Shown: piece after piece, positions 11,301-22,898 of the stretch
How the letters are laid out: every line of letters begins with the position of its first letter
Position numbering within the stretch: position 1 is the stretch's first letter
NCBI RefSeq assembly: GCF_035222485.1
Contig: NC_085924.1
Location: 124,001-188,000, forward strand
Source of the DNA: Podospora pseudoanserina
Taxonomy: Eukaryota; Ascomycota; Sordariomycetes; Sordariales; Podosporaceae
Length of the DNA: 64,000 bases
Direction: 5' to 3'
Translations under genes and position numbers: made by a program
Notes under the pieces: generated by a model
What the model was told of the DNA's origin: nothing
Seen by the model: only the letters and a program-made list of their open reading frames with translations
Database searches by the model: none

Positions 11301-14300
11301 TCGACGCCATGTACCGAGACAACACTCTCTGGACAGGCACGGAGCTGCAGAAGTGGGAGGGCAAGCACCTGCAGGTTCAGTACTTCAGCAAGCCCCTCGG
11401 CTCATCCGGCTTCATCCAGCACGCCGACAGCAACGACATCACCTTTGAGCGCCATGTCCCACACATTCGAATCCACGGTCCATACAACAAGTGGGGCTAT
11501 GATGCCGGCTTGCCCGGCTCCATGGACTTGGTTCACCACCACACCTGGGAGCTGCACTACATGTATGAGTGGCCGGCCGAGTTCCAGCTGAACGTTTGGG
11601 GTATTAATCCCGACAACCAGCCCGATGTCGGCTTCATCTACGGTGACATTGACAACGACGGCATCGTCGACCGTCTTCCCCCGAGCAGTCTGGCCAGAAA
11701 CGTGATCAACATCACCGAGGCCCCCCCCCTGCCGCAGCTCGCCTACAAGCTCGTCTACAACGACGCCACGTGGAGATTCGAGTACATTCCCACTGGTCAC
11801 ATTGGCATCCAGGTGGTTCTCTTCATCCTCCTTGCCATCATTCCCGTCTTGCTCGCCGTGCTTGCAGGCTGGATCTACATGCACAGCTTCTACCAGGTCA
11901 AGATCAACAAGTCCGGCTTCAGCTCCAAGGGCTGGGTCCCGCTCAAGCTTGGCAACCTGTCCAAGCTTGACTTCCGGAATCTTGGCAAGGGTGGTGTCGA
12001 GATGAGCCCCATGCCTCCCCCGCCTCCCAGCGCTGCCTTGGTTCCTTTTGGTAGCGGCGGTGGTCAGAGGACCGTCTTGATCGCGACCATGGAGTACAAC
12101 ATTGACGATTTTGGCATCAAGATCAAGATTGGTGGTCTCGGTGTGATGGCTCAGCTCATGGGTTCTGCCCTGAAGCACATGAACCTCATCTGGGTCATTC
12201 CGGTCGTCGGCGATGTCACGTATCCCTTTGACAGCATGCAGGCCGCCGAGCCCATGTACGTCCAGGTCATGGGCCAGCCGTACGAGATTGAGGTCTACTA
12301 CTATACTGTCAACAACATCACCTACGTCCTCCTGGACGCCCCCATCTTCCGCAAGCAGACCAAGGCCAACCCCTACATCGCGCGCATGGACGACATTGAG
12401 TCGGCCATCCTGTACGCCGCCTGGAACTCCTGCATTGCCGAAACCATCCGCCGGTTCCCCGTCGACATCTACCACATCAACGACTACCACGGTGCCGCCG
12501 CCCCTCTGTATCTCCTTCCTCAGACCGTCCCCTGCTGTCTCTCGCTCCACAACGCCGAGTTCCAAGGTATGTGGCCTATGCGCACACCTGAGGAGCAAAA
12601 GGAAGTCTGCGAGGTCTTTAACCTCCCCCCCGAGGTGGTCAGGGACTATGTCCAGTATGGTTCCGTGTTTAACCTGCTCCACGCCGGTGCGAGCTACCTC
12701 CGTATCCACCAACGTGGCTTTGGTGCCGTCGGTGTGTCCCGAAAATACGGTGACCGTTCTCTGGCCCGCTACCCTATCTTCTGGAGTTTGAAGAACATTG
12801 GCCAGCTGCCCAACCCCGACCCCTCGGACACTGCCGACTGGGACCCGAACGAGGATATCTCGAACCAGTCGAAGGAGATCGAGATTGACCAGAGCTTTGA
12901 GGAGAAGAGAGGCGACCTCCGCCGTCAGGCCCAAGAGTGGGCTGGCCTTGAGGTGGACCCCACAGCCGAGCTCTTCGTCTTCGTCGGGCGTTGGAGTTTG
13001 CAGAAGGGTGTTGATTTGATCGCTGATATTTTCCCCAGCATTTTGGAGAAGTACCCCAAGACGCAGCTCATTTGCGTCGGCCCCGTCATTGATCTGTACG
13101 GCCGTTTTGCGGCCCTCAAGTTGGAAAAGCTGATGAAGAAGTACCCCAAGAGGGTCTACAGCAAGCCCGAGTTCACCCAACTCCCGCCATACATCTTCAG
13201 CGGTGCCGAGTTCGCCCTGATTCCGTCTCGTGATGAACCTTTCGGCCTGGTTGCCGTCGAGTTCGGAAGAAAGGGTGCGCTCGGTGTCGGCGCTCGTGTT
13301 GGTGGTCTTGGTCAGATGCCCGGTTTCTGGTACACTGTCGAGTCCATGACCCCCTCCCATTTGCTCCAGCAGTTCAGGCAGGCTATTGTCTCGGCTCTGG
13401 ATTGCAAGTAAGTTGACCACAGCGTTCCTGCCTTTGCTGACGAACACGACTGACACACCTGATACTTTGCAGACACAACAAGCGCCAAATGATGAGAGCG
13501 TGGAGTGCGAAGCAGCGTTTCCCCGTCGCCCAGTGGCTCAAGCAGCTGGACGAGCTCTACAGCGAGTCCATCCGCATCCACCAAAAGGAGGCCAAGAAGA
13601 AGAAGTTTGATGCGCTCAGCCCCAGCCCCATGGGGACCAGGCCATCGTCTCGTGCCAGCAACATTTCGAACACTTACGTGGATCCAACCGGCGGCGCTCA
13701 CACTCCAGGAATCACCCCCAGCCCAAGTCCAGGACCAGAACAAGGCCTCATGACGCCGAGACTGGCTTCCCCAGAAGCCCTGCCCACGCCCACGGCGCCA
13801 TGGGCAGGTGGTATGAAGTCCAACTCGCCTCGTGAATCGGTTGCCAGCTCCATCAATGGAAACACACTGTACGCCAATCCCGCGGCCCAAAGTAGTACTG
13901 TCAGCGTTGACAGTTTCGCAATCAGGGCCCAGAAAGACGGCATGCACTCCCCAGGACTCGCCCCATCGGACAACGGACTCAGCCTCCCCCGGCCGGCCTT
14001 TGGAAATGCCAACCGCAACAGCAGTCTTCTCAGTCTTCCCGATGTCGTCGGTGACAGGCAAGACTTCAAGCTGCAGCAGGTGGACCAGTTCTTCAACGAC
14101 ACCAACGGAGAGTACTATGCCGAGTTCGAAGACATGCTCGAGACGTTGAGCGCCGGCAACTCGACCAGCGAGCTGTGCATCGAAACATTCCTCAAGAGAA
14201 GCGAAAAGGAGTGGTTCGCAAGATATCGTGACGCCAAGCTTGGGCGGTATAGAGAATCCCACATCGGCAGCCCTGGCAGCCGGCCCGAGTCGAGAAACGG

Positions 14301-15853
14301 TCTTGGTGGGCGAAACGAGTCGGTTGTCAGCCGTGGACGTCAACGACACCGCAGCATGACCCCCAGCGGTCTGGCCAGGTCCGTCTTCGAGACCTCGCCA
14401 CCAGGCAATGGCGGCGGCGGCGGCGGCATGGTGGACGATGAGTTCCTGTTGGGCGATGGTTACAGAGCACCAACAGGTCTCAAGAGGTATGAACACACAC
14501 CCCCCGTCTGGAGAACATGAATAACGATGCTAACCTTCCTTGTTGTGCAGAATCATGTCTATTCGCATCGGTGACTGGCCCATCTACTCGTTCTTCCTCG
14601 CCCTCCAGCAAGTCATTTCCGTCAGCTCGTACCAGATTGTCCTCCTCACAGGCGAAACCAACCAAACGCCAGAAAAGCTCTACATGGTCGCCGCTACCTA
14701 CATGGCCACGTCGTTGATCTGGTGGGCACTCGAGAGAAACTTCAAGTCTGTCTACTCGCTCTCGGCCCCGTGGTTCTTTTACGGTCTTGCCTTCATGTTG
14801 ATTGGCATTTCGCCCCTGCTTTCCGACTGGCGCGTGTCCAACAAGCTCGAGGAAGCTGCCACCTGCTTCTATGCCGCTGGCGCCAGCTCCGGTGCCCTGT
14901 CCTTTGCGCTCAACTTTGGTGACGAAGGTGGCGCGCCTACCAAGCAGTGGATCACTCGTGCCCTCGTGGTGTCGGGCTTTGCGCAGGTGTTCAGCATTGG
15001 TCTCTGGTACTGGGGCTCCATTGTCTCGACTCTGGATCCCACATCCACCATCTTCGTCGGCACTTCCAAGGTCCCCCAAGCCATCGTCGTCGGCATTCCC
15101 ATCTGCCTGCTCATGTGGGCCATTGGTGCCATGCTTTATGTTGGTCTCCCTGACTTTTACCGGCAATCTCCGGCGAGCATTCCCGGTTTCTGGATCTCGC
15201 TTTGGCGCCGCAAGGTCGTCCCCTGGTTCTTTGTCATGATCATCATCCAAAACTACTGGCTGTCGGCTCCCTATGGCCGCAGCTGGCAGTTCCTGTTCAA
15301 CACGCAGCACGTTCCCGGCTGGGGTATCTTCTTGCTTGCCTTGGGCTTCTACGTCGGCCTTTGGGCCCTCGTCTTGTGGGGCTTCTCTCATTTCAGCGAG
15401 GAGCACACCTGGCTCCTGCCCATCTTCGCCATCGGCCTCTGCGCACCACGGTGGGCGCAGGAGTTCTGGGGCACATCCGGCATCGGCTGGTACCTCCCGT
15501 GGGCTGGTGGCCCTGTCGGCTCAGCCATTCTTTCCCGCTGCCTGTGGCTCTGGTTGGGTCTCTTGGACAACATCCAGGGCGTCGGGTTGGGCATGTTGCT
15601 GCTGGCCACGCTGACCAGACAGCACGTCCTGACCGTCTTGGTGGGCGCCCAGGTCATCGGCAGTGCTTTCACCATGCTGGCGCGGGCGACCAGTCCCAAC
15701 GCACTCTCGCCCAACACCACGTTCCCTGACTTCAGCCAGGGCATCATGCCTGGAGCAGCGAGTCCTTACTTCTGGGTGTGTCTGGGATTCCAGCTGATCA
15801 TCCCCTTTGGGTTCTTCAAGTTCTTCAGGAAGGAGCAGGTCGAGAAGCCCTAA
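8341..15853 (+). CDS. ags1: Alpha-1,3-glucan synthase
   Basis: Makes cell-wall alpha-1,3-glucan. Six exons: 8341-8718, 8791-8850, 8923-9038, 9106-13407, 13473-14486, 14551-15853. They join in frame to 2390 residues, the usual family length of about 2400. Order of domains: signal peptide; extracellular GH13-like domain (DAFRID, FGEITSG, YYGEEQA) to about residue 700; linker; a single membrane segment near 1083-1115 (IQVVLFILLAIIPVLLAVLA); cytosolic GT5 starch/glycogen-synthase domain from about 1175 (KIGGLG nucleotide-sugar loop, VGRWSLQKG, SRDEPFGLVAVEFG) to about 1620; a Ser/Pro-rich cytosolic linker (1620-1957); and a C-terminal multi-span region of about 12 helices thought to export the chain. 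The divergent neighbour is the GPI-amylase, a pairing typical of alpha-glucan loci. Splice boundaries fit GT..AG with correct phase throughout. Confidence 0.97.
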
Positions 15854-16587
15854 AGGTTTTGCTATACTACCTTTATCGTAATGCCTATTGTGCGTCTTGT
15901 TGCTGTTGCAGCCATGTTGGTGTTTTATGTCGGGTTGGCGGGCGGGCCGGCGTGCAAGGAAGCCTTTGTTTTTTGGTTTTCATTTTCTCACTCTCCATGA
16001 CGAAAGGGTAATAGACGGAAACGGATTCCAATGTCAAAGAAACTTATGGGAGGTTGGAAATAGGTTTTCCAACTGGGAAAAAGTACATGATGACATTCAC
16101 ACACAGACACACACACAAACACACACACATACACACACACATAACTGCCTAGAGATTCGGTCCGACATAACATACATTTTCTTACAGTCCTTTACTTTTT
16201 ATTTATAGTTGGCGGTAATTACATCTTTGTAGTGTATATAGTTGACGAAGCATCCATGATTTTCTGAAGTGTATTGTTGTTCCATTTCCCCTACGTCATG
16301 TCCCATCTTCTTGGGTCACCTTGTGCTTGCTTGCTCCTGCCAGAAAATGCGAGCAACCGTTGGCCAAGTCGTCGTACCAGTTTGCTCCCGTTGTCGTACC
16401 TACCACGAACCACACACCAGCACAAAGCCCCAGTAACGGTCACCGAGTCGGCTACAAATAGCGAGTTACTTTCGGCCCTCTTCCTACACCATTTTCCCCC
16501 TCCAACGAACTCACTCATCACCCCCGCCACGTACGAGTCGTCACCCTTTGCCTTTTTCCATCTCGATCCCCACCCTCCTTGCCAAAC
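15854..16587. other. Intergenic with (CA)n microsatellite
   Basis: Holds the 3' end of the glucan synthase and the 5' flank of the next gene. An imperfect (CA)n tract lies at about 16098-16142. No coding frame is supported. Confidence 0.6.
16098..16142. repeat. Imperfect CA dinucleotide microsatellite
   Basis: About 45 bp of CACACA interrupted by single G, A and T bases, about 250 bp downstream of the glucan synthase stop. Seen directly. Confidence 0.9.
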
Positions 16588-17721
16588 ATGGCCGGGTACC
16601 TCCTCTCCAAGCTCGGCTTCGACCTGAAGAATCAAGCAGATAACCACAACCCTGGTAACAACGACGACCGCCCCCCTCCCCTCCCGCAACTCCACATCTC
16701 CACCGAGGACCACTTCCCCCCTTCCACGCAAGGGACCTACCCCCGTCTGTGCCAGCTATCCGACGGCTCCCTCCTCAAGAGCTACACCACCTTTGGCCCT
16801 GACAGGGAGAGAGTCCTGGTTGTATCACGCAGCGTTGACCAAGCTCGTTCGTTCGAAGTCGTGGGGGAAATCACACGCTCCCACGGTGACTGCGACAACT
16901 GTTTTCTTGCTGAGCTGGAGCCGGGGGTTGTGTTGGCTGCTTTTAGGAACCATGATTTGAGCGGTGAAGATGGTAATAAGCCGACCTGGTTCCGGATTAC
17001 GGTTTGTCGATCTCGGGATGGGGGGAGGATTTGGGAGTATTTGAGCCAGGCGGTGGAGAAAGGGGGCTCGGATGGGGTGTGGGAGCCGTTTGTAAGGATT
17101 CCTGTGGGGAGGCGAGAGGAGGTGCAGTTGTTTTATTCGGCCGAGGCGGAGCAGGGGCAGAGGCAGGACACGATGGTGGTTGTTAGTGGGGATGGCGGGG
17201 AGACGTGGTCGGAGCCGAGGAGGATTACGGGGGAGGAGGGGTTGAGAGATGGGATGGTGGGAATTGCCGGTATGAAGGATGCAGTTTCTGGCAAAGAGGC
17301 GCTGGTGATGGTGTTGGAGACCACAAGGTGTGGGCCTGGGAGGTTTAGCATTGAGGCGGTGATTTCGTACGACGAGGGACTGAGCTGGGCGTCAAGGCAA
17401 GAGGTGTACAAGCCATCTGGAGAGGGTAAAAATGCCGGGGCACCGCAGATTGGGACTCTGGCTGGTGGGGAGGGTGTGGCGGTGGTATTTATGACAGATG
17501 AGGATGGGAACGAAGGGGTATGGCCTTCTGGGGCCAAGATCAAGACTGTGTTAGGGGTTGGGTTGGGGAATGGAGTGATCAACTGGAGTCGGGAGGCTGA
17601 TACTGTTTTCGAGGAGGGGAGTTCATGGCCAGGGATTCTGGGAGTCGGTCACGGGGAGGCGCTGGTGGTCTGCGAGACGAGGAGCAGAATTGGGGGTAGG
17701 CTGTTGAGCTTGGATCTCTGA
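16588..17721 (+). CDS. Sialidase-superfamily (BNR/Asp-box) protein
   Basis: Single-exon 377-residue protein from ATG 16588. Three Asp-box (S-x-D-x-G-x-x-W) repeats are visible: SRDGGRIW, SGDGGETW and SYDEGLSW. They mark the blades of a six-bladed sialidase-type propeller, as in sialidases and GH93 exo-arabinanases. No signal peptide or membrane segment is seen; the N-terminus is hydrophilic and Pro/Asn-rich, unlike secreted GH93 enzymes, so an intracellular role or a missing 5' exon is possible. Substrate cannot be assigned. Base use is odd: codons end mostly in C to about 16950 and mostly in G or T afterwards. Confidence 0.8.
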   Translation: MAGYLLSKLGFDLKNQADNHNPGNNDDRPPPLPQLHISTEDHFPPSTQGTYPRLCQLSDGSLLKSYTTFGPDRERVLVVSRSVDQARSFEVVGEITRSHGDCDNCFLAELEPGVVLAAFRNHDLSGEDGNKPTWFRITVCRSRDGGRIWEYLSQAVEKGGSDGVWEPFVRIPVGRREEVQLFYSAEAEQGQRQDTMVVVSGDGGETWSEPRRITGEEGLRDGMVGIAGMKDAVSGKEALVMVLETTRCGPGRFSIEAVISYDEGLSWASRQEVYKPSGEGKNAGAPQIGTLAGGEGVAVVFMTDEDGNEGVWPSGAKIKTVLGVGLGNGVINWSREADTVFEEGSSWPGILGVGHGEALVVCETRSRIGGRLLSLDL

Positions 17722-18517
17722 CATCCATGACCATGTCCTAATCGGCCTCTTGTCGTATGACAGCATTTGACGAAGCCCGAGATGAGGAACTAGACGGTAA
17801 CTCAACATGATTTCTTCAACTACCCAAATATTTGTTGGATTTCGCTCGAATCCAGTCCTCCAGATCAATATGGAGTAGTGGTTGCTTCGCCCAACTGCAA
17901 TATGCACAAACCTAGAGTGGTAACCTGAACCAAACCACCGGTTTTCTTGGGTCTTAAGCGAACTGGAATATGCGCCGGCAAAAGAGCTGAACAGACTGCA
18001 CGGCAGTCGTGACGGGTGTAATCCGTACCTAGGTATTTATCCGCCGCTCAGCATATCACAGGCGCGGCAGATCCTTCGACGCGATCATGTCTGCCTTACC
18101 CCGGATCGGTTAAAAGCACCTCTTCCCGTCTTACCCCAGATCTTGGACTGATCACCATTCACGAGCTGAGAACTGAAACAGCTAACCGCAGGAAGAAGTG
18201 ACAATGCAGTCAGCGCTCCCGCTGACAGTTTCTCTTCTCAATTTGGAGCGCGGGGCTAGTTCTTCCACAAGATATGATGGCTTTATAGGTGGTTCACTTC
18301 GTCTTCCCTTCACCCAAAGCTTACCTGCCCATCGTTGCATTTGAGATTCCGTGATACCTCCTCTGCTTGTAGCGTTGCATGCATGGCCGTGTGCAGCGGA
18401 CATTTTACGATCTTCACCTCTCACCTAGTTGACGTCGAACCTCCAGGGTAGGCGTCATTGTTGTCGGGGTACTGGAAAACCCCAGCGTCGAACAGTTGGG
18501 ACAACTTTACCAGCACC
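17722..18517. other. Intergenic, no gene seen
   Basis: 3' flank of the sialidase-like gene and 5' flank of the protease gene. It contains an ACCTAGGTA motif near 18026. No frame over 80 codons with recognisable content. Confidence 0.6.
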
Positions 18518-20190
18518 ATGTTGCTTCACTTCGCCATATACACCACTCTTTTTCTTACAGTTAGTCATGGAGCCAGTCTTCCTAATCTCAGCAATGAACA
18601 TTCACTCGATGATGGTGACAAGGGCGGAGGGAAGCGTACAAGAGACCCAGGCTATGTGCGCATGCCGGTGTCGAGACAGAAGTTCAAGAGTAAGGGAAAG
18701 TCAAAAAGGGGCTGGCATTGGGGACCCCCGACCGACCCTCAGAATGACTCCCCATCTTTGAAGTCAAATCAACCCTTCAAACCTACTCATGCGTCATCAT
18801 CGACAAGACCAACGCCAACTCTGACTAGAATAACGAGATCCCCACCAACCCAGCAGTCTCCGACTTTGCATCGCCGAGCAGCAGACAGAAGATGGGGCTG
18901 GTCCAATCTTGAAGAACTGGGCGGCATTGCCTACATCATCCAGTGTTCGTGCTCCACCCTTGAATTCCATTTCCACCTGATTTCAACCCCTGCTGACAAG
19001 TCCACAAACTTCTTTCTATAGTGGACATTGGCACGCCCCCTCAAAAAGTCCGCGTCTTCGTCGACACCGGCTCGTACGAACTCTGGGTCAACCCCCGCTG
19101 CAGCACGTCGGCGTCGGATTCCCTCTGCCAGACGTTTGGCAACTACTTCCCATCCAAGTCAAACTCCGCCATGCACATTGGTGGCAACTTTGCCGTCACC
19201 TACGGCACAGGGGCAGTGCGAGGAAGCTACTGGAGCGACGTGATGAGTATTGCAAGTCTGTCACACCTCCCCCAACTCTACAGGTACTTCTCACTTTCAT
19301 GCTTGAGACTGACAACCCCCTAAAAAGTGCTCCAAATCCCCCAAGTCCAGTTCGCCGTAGCAGCCGACAGCAACTACACCTTCGCCGGCATCCTCGGTTT
19401 AGGCTACGCTTACCCCTATTCCATCCCCTACCCCTCCGTCCTCAACCTCATGGTCTCCCAGAAGATGATATCCGCCCCCATCTTCAGCCTCGGCCTCGGC
19501 GGCGACGGCGACGGCTTCAGCGAGATTATTTTTGGCGGAGTCAACCGCTGGAAGTTTGCCGGGCCGCTGGTCCCGGTCTCCATTTGGCCTCCGGTCAAAG
19601 AGCAGGATCCGAGATGGGTGCAATACTGGGTCAATGTCACCAGCGTCGGGTTGACGAAGCCAAAAGAGGCAGGAAAACTGTACACACCTCGGGAGGGGTT
19701 TTCCATGCCGACGTTGATCGACACAGGCTCGACGTTGAGCTACATCCGGGAGGACCTCGTGGCGGTGATAGGGCAGCAGTTCAACGCCGAGATTGACACA
19801 CAGGGGAATTACTTTGTAGACTGCAAGTACAGGGACGTGGCGGGGACGGTGGACTTTGGGTTCAACAGCGGCGCGATGGTGATCAATGTGCGGTACAAGG
19901 ATTTCATCTACCAGCTCTACCCGGGCAGGTGCATGCTTGGGGTGCAGCCGGCGGATTATGGGAGCACGTACTATGTGCTGGGAGACACGTTCATCAGGGG
20001 TGCTTATTGTGAGTCTTGCCCGTTTCTTAGAGTCAGCAAAATATCTACAAAGCTGACACATGCATACATAGTGGTATTTGATCAGCAATCAGACGTTGTG
20101 TGGATGAATCAGTACTATAATTGTGGCGACGGGGTAGTAACAGTGGGACAAACCCCAAGGGATACCGAGAATGTTGTCGGCGCATGCTAG
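18518..20190 (+). CDS. Secreted pepsin-like aspartic protease (A1)
   Basis: Four exons, best fit 18518-18944, 19022-19255, 19328-20008 and 20072-20190, giving 486 residues. A signal peptide (MLLHFAIYTTLFLTV...) is followed by a long basic, Ser/Thr/Pro-rich propeptide-like region and then the bilobal protease. Both catalytic motifs are present: VFVDTGSYELWV in the N-lobe and LIDTGSTLSY in the C-lobe, with the flap-side GTG (TYGTGAVRGSYW). The C-terminus (DQQSDVVWMNQYYNC) is typical of A1 enzymes; no GPI tail is seen, so a soluble secreted or vacuolar endopeptidase is expected. The donor of intron 2 is uncertain (19247 or 19256). Intron 3 (63 nt) is in frame and free of stops, so retention would add 21 residues near the end. 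The next loci downstream are the RNase H-like remnants. Confidence 0.9.
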
Positions 20191-20496
20191 CTGAGGTAGC
20201 TTTTGCGGTCATTGTGTTGTAGGTACCCTGAGCATGTATAAAGCAACATGTTTTCTCCCACAGTCCTCTGCACCTGGACTCTGAACCTCGAACCGCCTAC
20301 TTCTTCAACTGCGGCCAACACAGGGGAAAGTCATGGAAACACCGGGAAACATCAAATTCCAAAGCTACGATAGGATCATGAATGCGAACCTACGTGGCCA
20401 CCGAAATGCGTACGAGCATCCGGTGATCATGGAGTTTAGAGATCGAACTGTACCAAGACGCCTAGTTGCAAATCGCGCTCGATATGCCATGGCCGG
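20191..20496. other. Intergenic, no gene seen
   Basis: 3' flank of the protease gene, with a GTAGGTACC motif at about 20219. Nothing coding is seen. Confidence 0.5.
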
Positions 20497-21070
20497 GTGT
20501 ATTTCCTAGTGACCATGACCCCTTCGGCATGGCTGGGAACCTCCTTCCTGCCGCCCGCAGGTGTGGAACCTGCAGAATTGTTCAAGCCACGGTTGGTTCG
20601 CCCGGTGTACCATGAAAACGGGCTCGTTTATGTGCAGCGCTTCTGTTTTGCCAGGCCGTTCATGAGCGACTTTGTTCATACCATGACCATGGCCATCTAC
20701 ACGGGAAGTTGGGGGTTCGATAGTAACTCCGGAGGTGCAGAACCATACAAGACGAGTCTTGGCTTCCGGTTCAACACATTCGAACTTGGCAAGGTCTAGC
20801 TACTGTTTCTGGGAGGATGCGGGCGCAGATGGCCAGGTTCATCAGAGCACCAAGGATTGAGCTGAGATGGAGGCTGTGCTTGCCGCACTTGGGTATCGTG
20901 ACTGGTCTCTTGAGGGCTGGGTTCGCATCGTCATCATTACCAAGTCGGAATATCTGGGAAAGAACGTTACTCGAAACATGCTCAAGTGGGCAGCGGATCG
21001 AGCCCATCGACCACCGGGGCTAGACCCCAAGTACCAAAACGAACAGGAAGCCCACAGATGGGACGACTAA
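20497..21070 (+). pseudogene. Decayed RNase H-like copy 1
   Basis: Pieces in different frames resemble the free-standing fungal RNase H family. A stretch YTGSWG...GG stands where the first catalytic strand (YTDGS) belongs, with the first Asp missing. An ELR/EAVLAAL helix follows, then VRIVIITKSEYL...MLKWA, in which the TDSEY motif has Lys for Asp. The frame changes between the first and second part, so no intact protein can be read. No reverse transcriptase or terminal repeats lie nearby, so a host gene copy is more likely than a retroelement. A second copy follows directly. Confidence 0.45.
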
Positions 21071-21282
21071 GTCTCTCCGGAGAAGCGATTGCAACACGTA
21101 AACCCACACCTTTGTACAATCCCAAGTCGACAGACTGTAATAAAAGCAGTACACAATATGATCGGCGAGCACAACGACGTCAAAGTGACCGCTGCTGAAC
21201 ATGACAATTGCGACGGAAGTGGTCATGTCTGGCAGGGTACCAACTACGCGATTGAGCCGAACCTGCTACCCGAAGACCTGTT

Positions 21283-22164
21283 CGTGATACAACCCACAAA
21301 AAAACATCCTACCAAGGAGCTTGAGAACCGATTCGTGCATTTCCATCATCGAAGCACATGGCCATTTTCACACATGTGAACTTACCCTCGGACTCAACAT
21401 GTCCGTTCGTCGCCTCCATGGTGTACAACCTAGACAAGAAAACCGACGCCAAGGTCCCGCAACAGCTCGATGGCTACCAGGCTATTGACGAAGACGGCGC
21501 TGCTCTGATCGGTGTCATTTCTGCGCTAGAGTCACGTCCCCCTGTCAAAGAAAGCTGCTTTCCTACGCAAGTGTCAGGAGGGCCTGCGATGCCGTTGAAC
21601 CGCAACAATATGGCCCAATGGTGGATCGATGGTTGGGAGAAACTCATCATCATCACGACGTCCCAGTACGTCCATCACCACGCTACTGAGTCTATGCTGA
21701 AATGGGCTGAAAAAGGTTGGCGACGGAAAAGCGAAAATGTGGGAACCTGTTCGCAATCAAGATTGCTGGAAGGAGTTGTCGCAGATGTTGGGTCGCTATG
21801 CAATGTACGGCTGTGAGGTTGCCTTTTGGTATGTACCTCCTGAAAAGCATTGGCTGGCTCAGCTGGAGGAGTACATAAAACTCATAAAGGAGAAAAATAA
21901 GGTGGCGGAACAGTTAGAAGAGGAGAAGGCAAAGAAGACAAGGGAAGAGAAGAAAGTATTGGAGGAGGAAAGGAAAGTATTGGGGGAGGAATAGAAAGTA
22001 GAGGAGGAGGATGACAAAGGTGGACTAGATGTCGAGTCAAATGATGGTTCAGAGAGTGAGGAAGTGATCATCAGCCATGAAAAGAAAAAGAATAAGGGCA
22101 GGAAGGCTAATAAGAAGAAGGGCAAGAAGCGAAGATGGAGAGGTCTCAGGGAGAGTACCTGGTA
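21283..22164 (+). pseudogene. Decayed RNase H-like copy 2 with Glu/Lys-rich tail
   Basis: Second RNase H-like copy in tandem. It contains MAIFTHVN (first catalytic Asp position replaced), ALIGVISALE (the Glu of AELRA absent), LIIITTSQYV...MLKWAEKGW (second Asp replaced) and, in another frame, VRNQDCWKEL...VAFWYVP, which matches the end of the fold. A coiled-coil Glu/Lys-rich tail follows (from about 21870), is interrupted by a stop, and continues in the same frame to about 22164 as an acidic then Lys-rich, nuclear-targeting-like end. All three expected catalytic acids are lost, so hydrolase activity is not expected even if transcribed. Confidence 0.45.
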
Positions 22165-22898
22165 GAATTGGGTCCTTGGCTCACGACGAAGCTGCAAAGC
22201 GAAGATGATAGATCGGTAAGTAAGGTAACTTGTGTCAGTGTTATAGAAGAGAAGGGTTTACCGAGCAATACAATGATCATTCTTCATACCATTCTGTTAC
22301 ACAACCAGGGAGAGTAAGCAATTTGTATCCCATCAGAGAATTACCTCCCGTAGGCTACCTATCTAGTCAGGATGGTACTGGTGCTGTTGTGGAGCTTGAA
22401 GGGCCAGAGGTGGGGGAACGCAGGGCCCACGCAAAGAACAGGATCACATCTGTCAAAGATGGTCTGGACTTTTCAAGGAGATAATGAATGCAGAGTTAAA
22501 TTCATGAACACTAGTGCCAGACTAGGCTCCCAGAATGCCAGGACAGAGATTTAGGGCTGTTGTGGCGTCGACGGACCAGTAGAAACTGGATTTTCTACGA
22601 GCTAGATACCCTGATTCAGATGTATGTGGTGGCTGGCTGGTGCTGCGCCATCTCACATTCTGGGGGCGCGGAATTCTTTGTACGAATCGCGTTGGTGCCC
22701 GCGTTTGGATGCTCGGGGTGGAAGTTGCTGTGAAGATCGAGGTAGAAAAACACTTCGATTCCCCATCTCAGGTAGCGATTTGTTGTCTAACGGCATATAA
22801 TTGATCAACCTTTGCTACTGTGCTTGTCAACACTGTGGGCTTGGAATCTGTGCCCAGTAATCTCTTCACTATCACCGCCAGCTAAAAACAAAGCAACC
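22165..22898. other. Intergenic, no gene seen
   Basis: 5' flank of the hemerythrin-domain gene. Short frames on the plus strand show no family features. The 100 bases before the ATG are typical of a fungal leader. Confidence 0.5.

Noticed and set aside
11402-13456. 684-codon open frame antisense to the glucan synthase
   Set aside because: Same reason; Val/Asp/Gly-rich composition typical of antisense frames in GC-rich fungal genes.
20279-20300. Possible tRNA T-arm (CCTCGAACC) after the protease gene
   Set aside because: No matching acceptor, D or anticodon arms on either strand.
20497-22164. RNase H part of a retroelement
   Set aside because: No reverse transcriptase, integrase or terminal repeats nearby; the order and C-terminal tail suit free-standing fungal RNase H-like proteins better.
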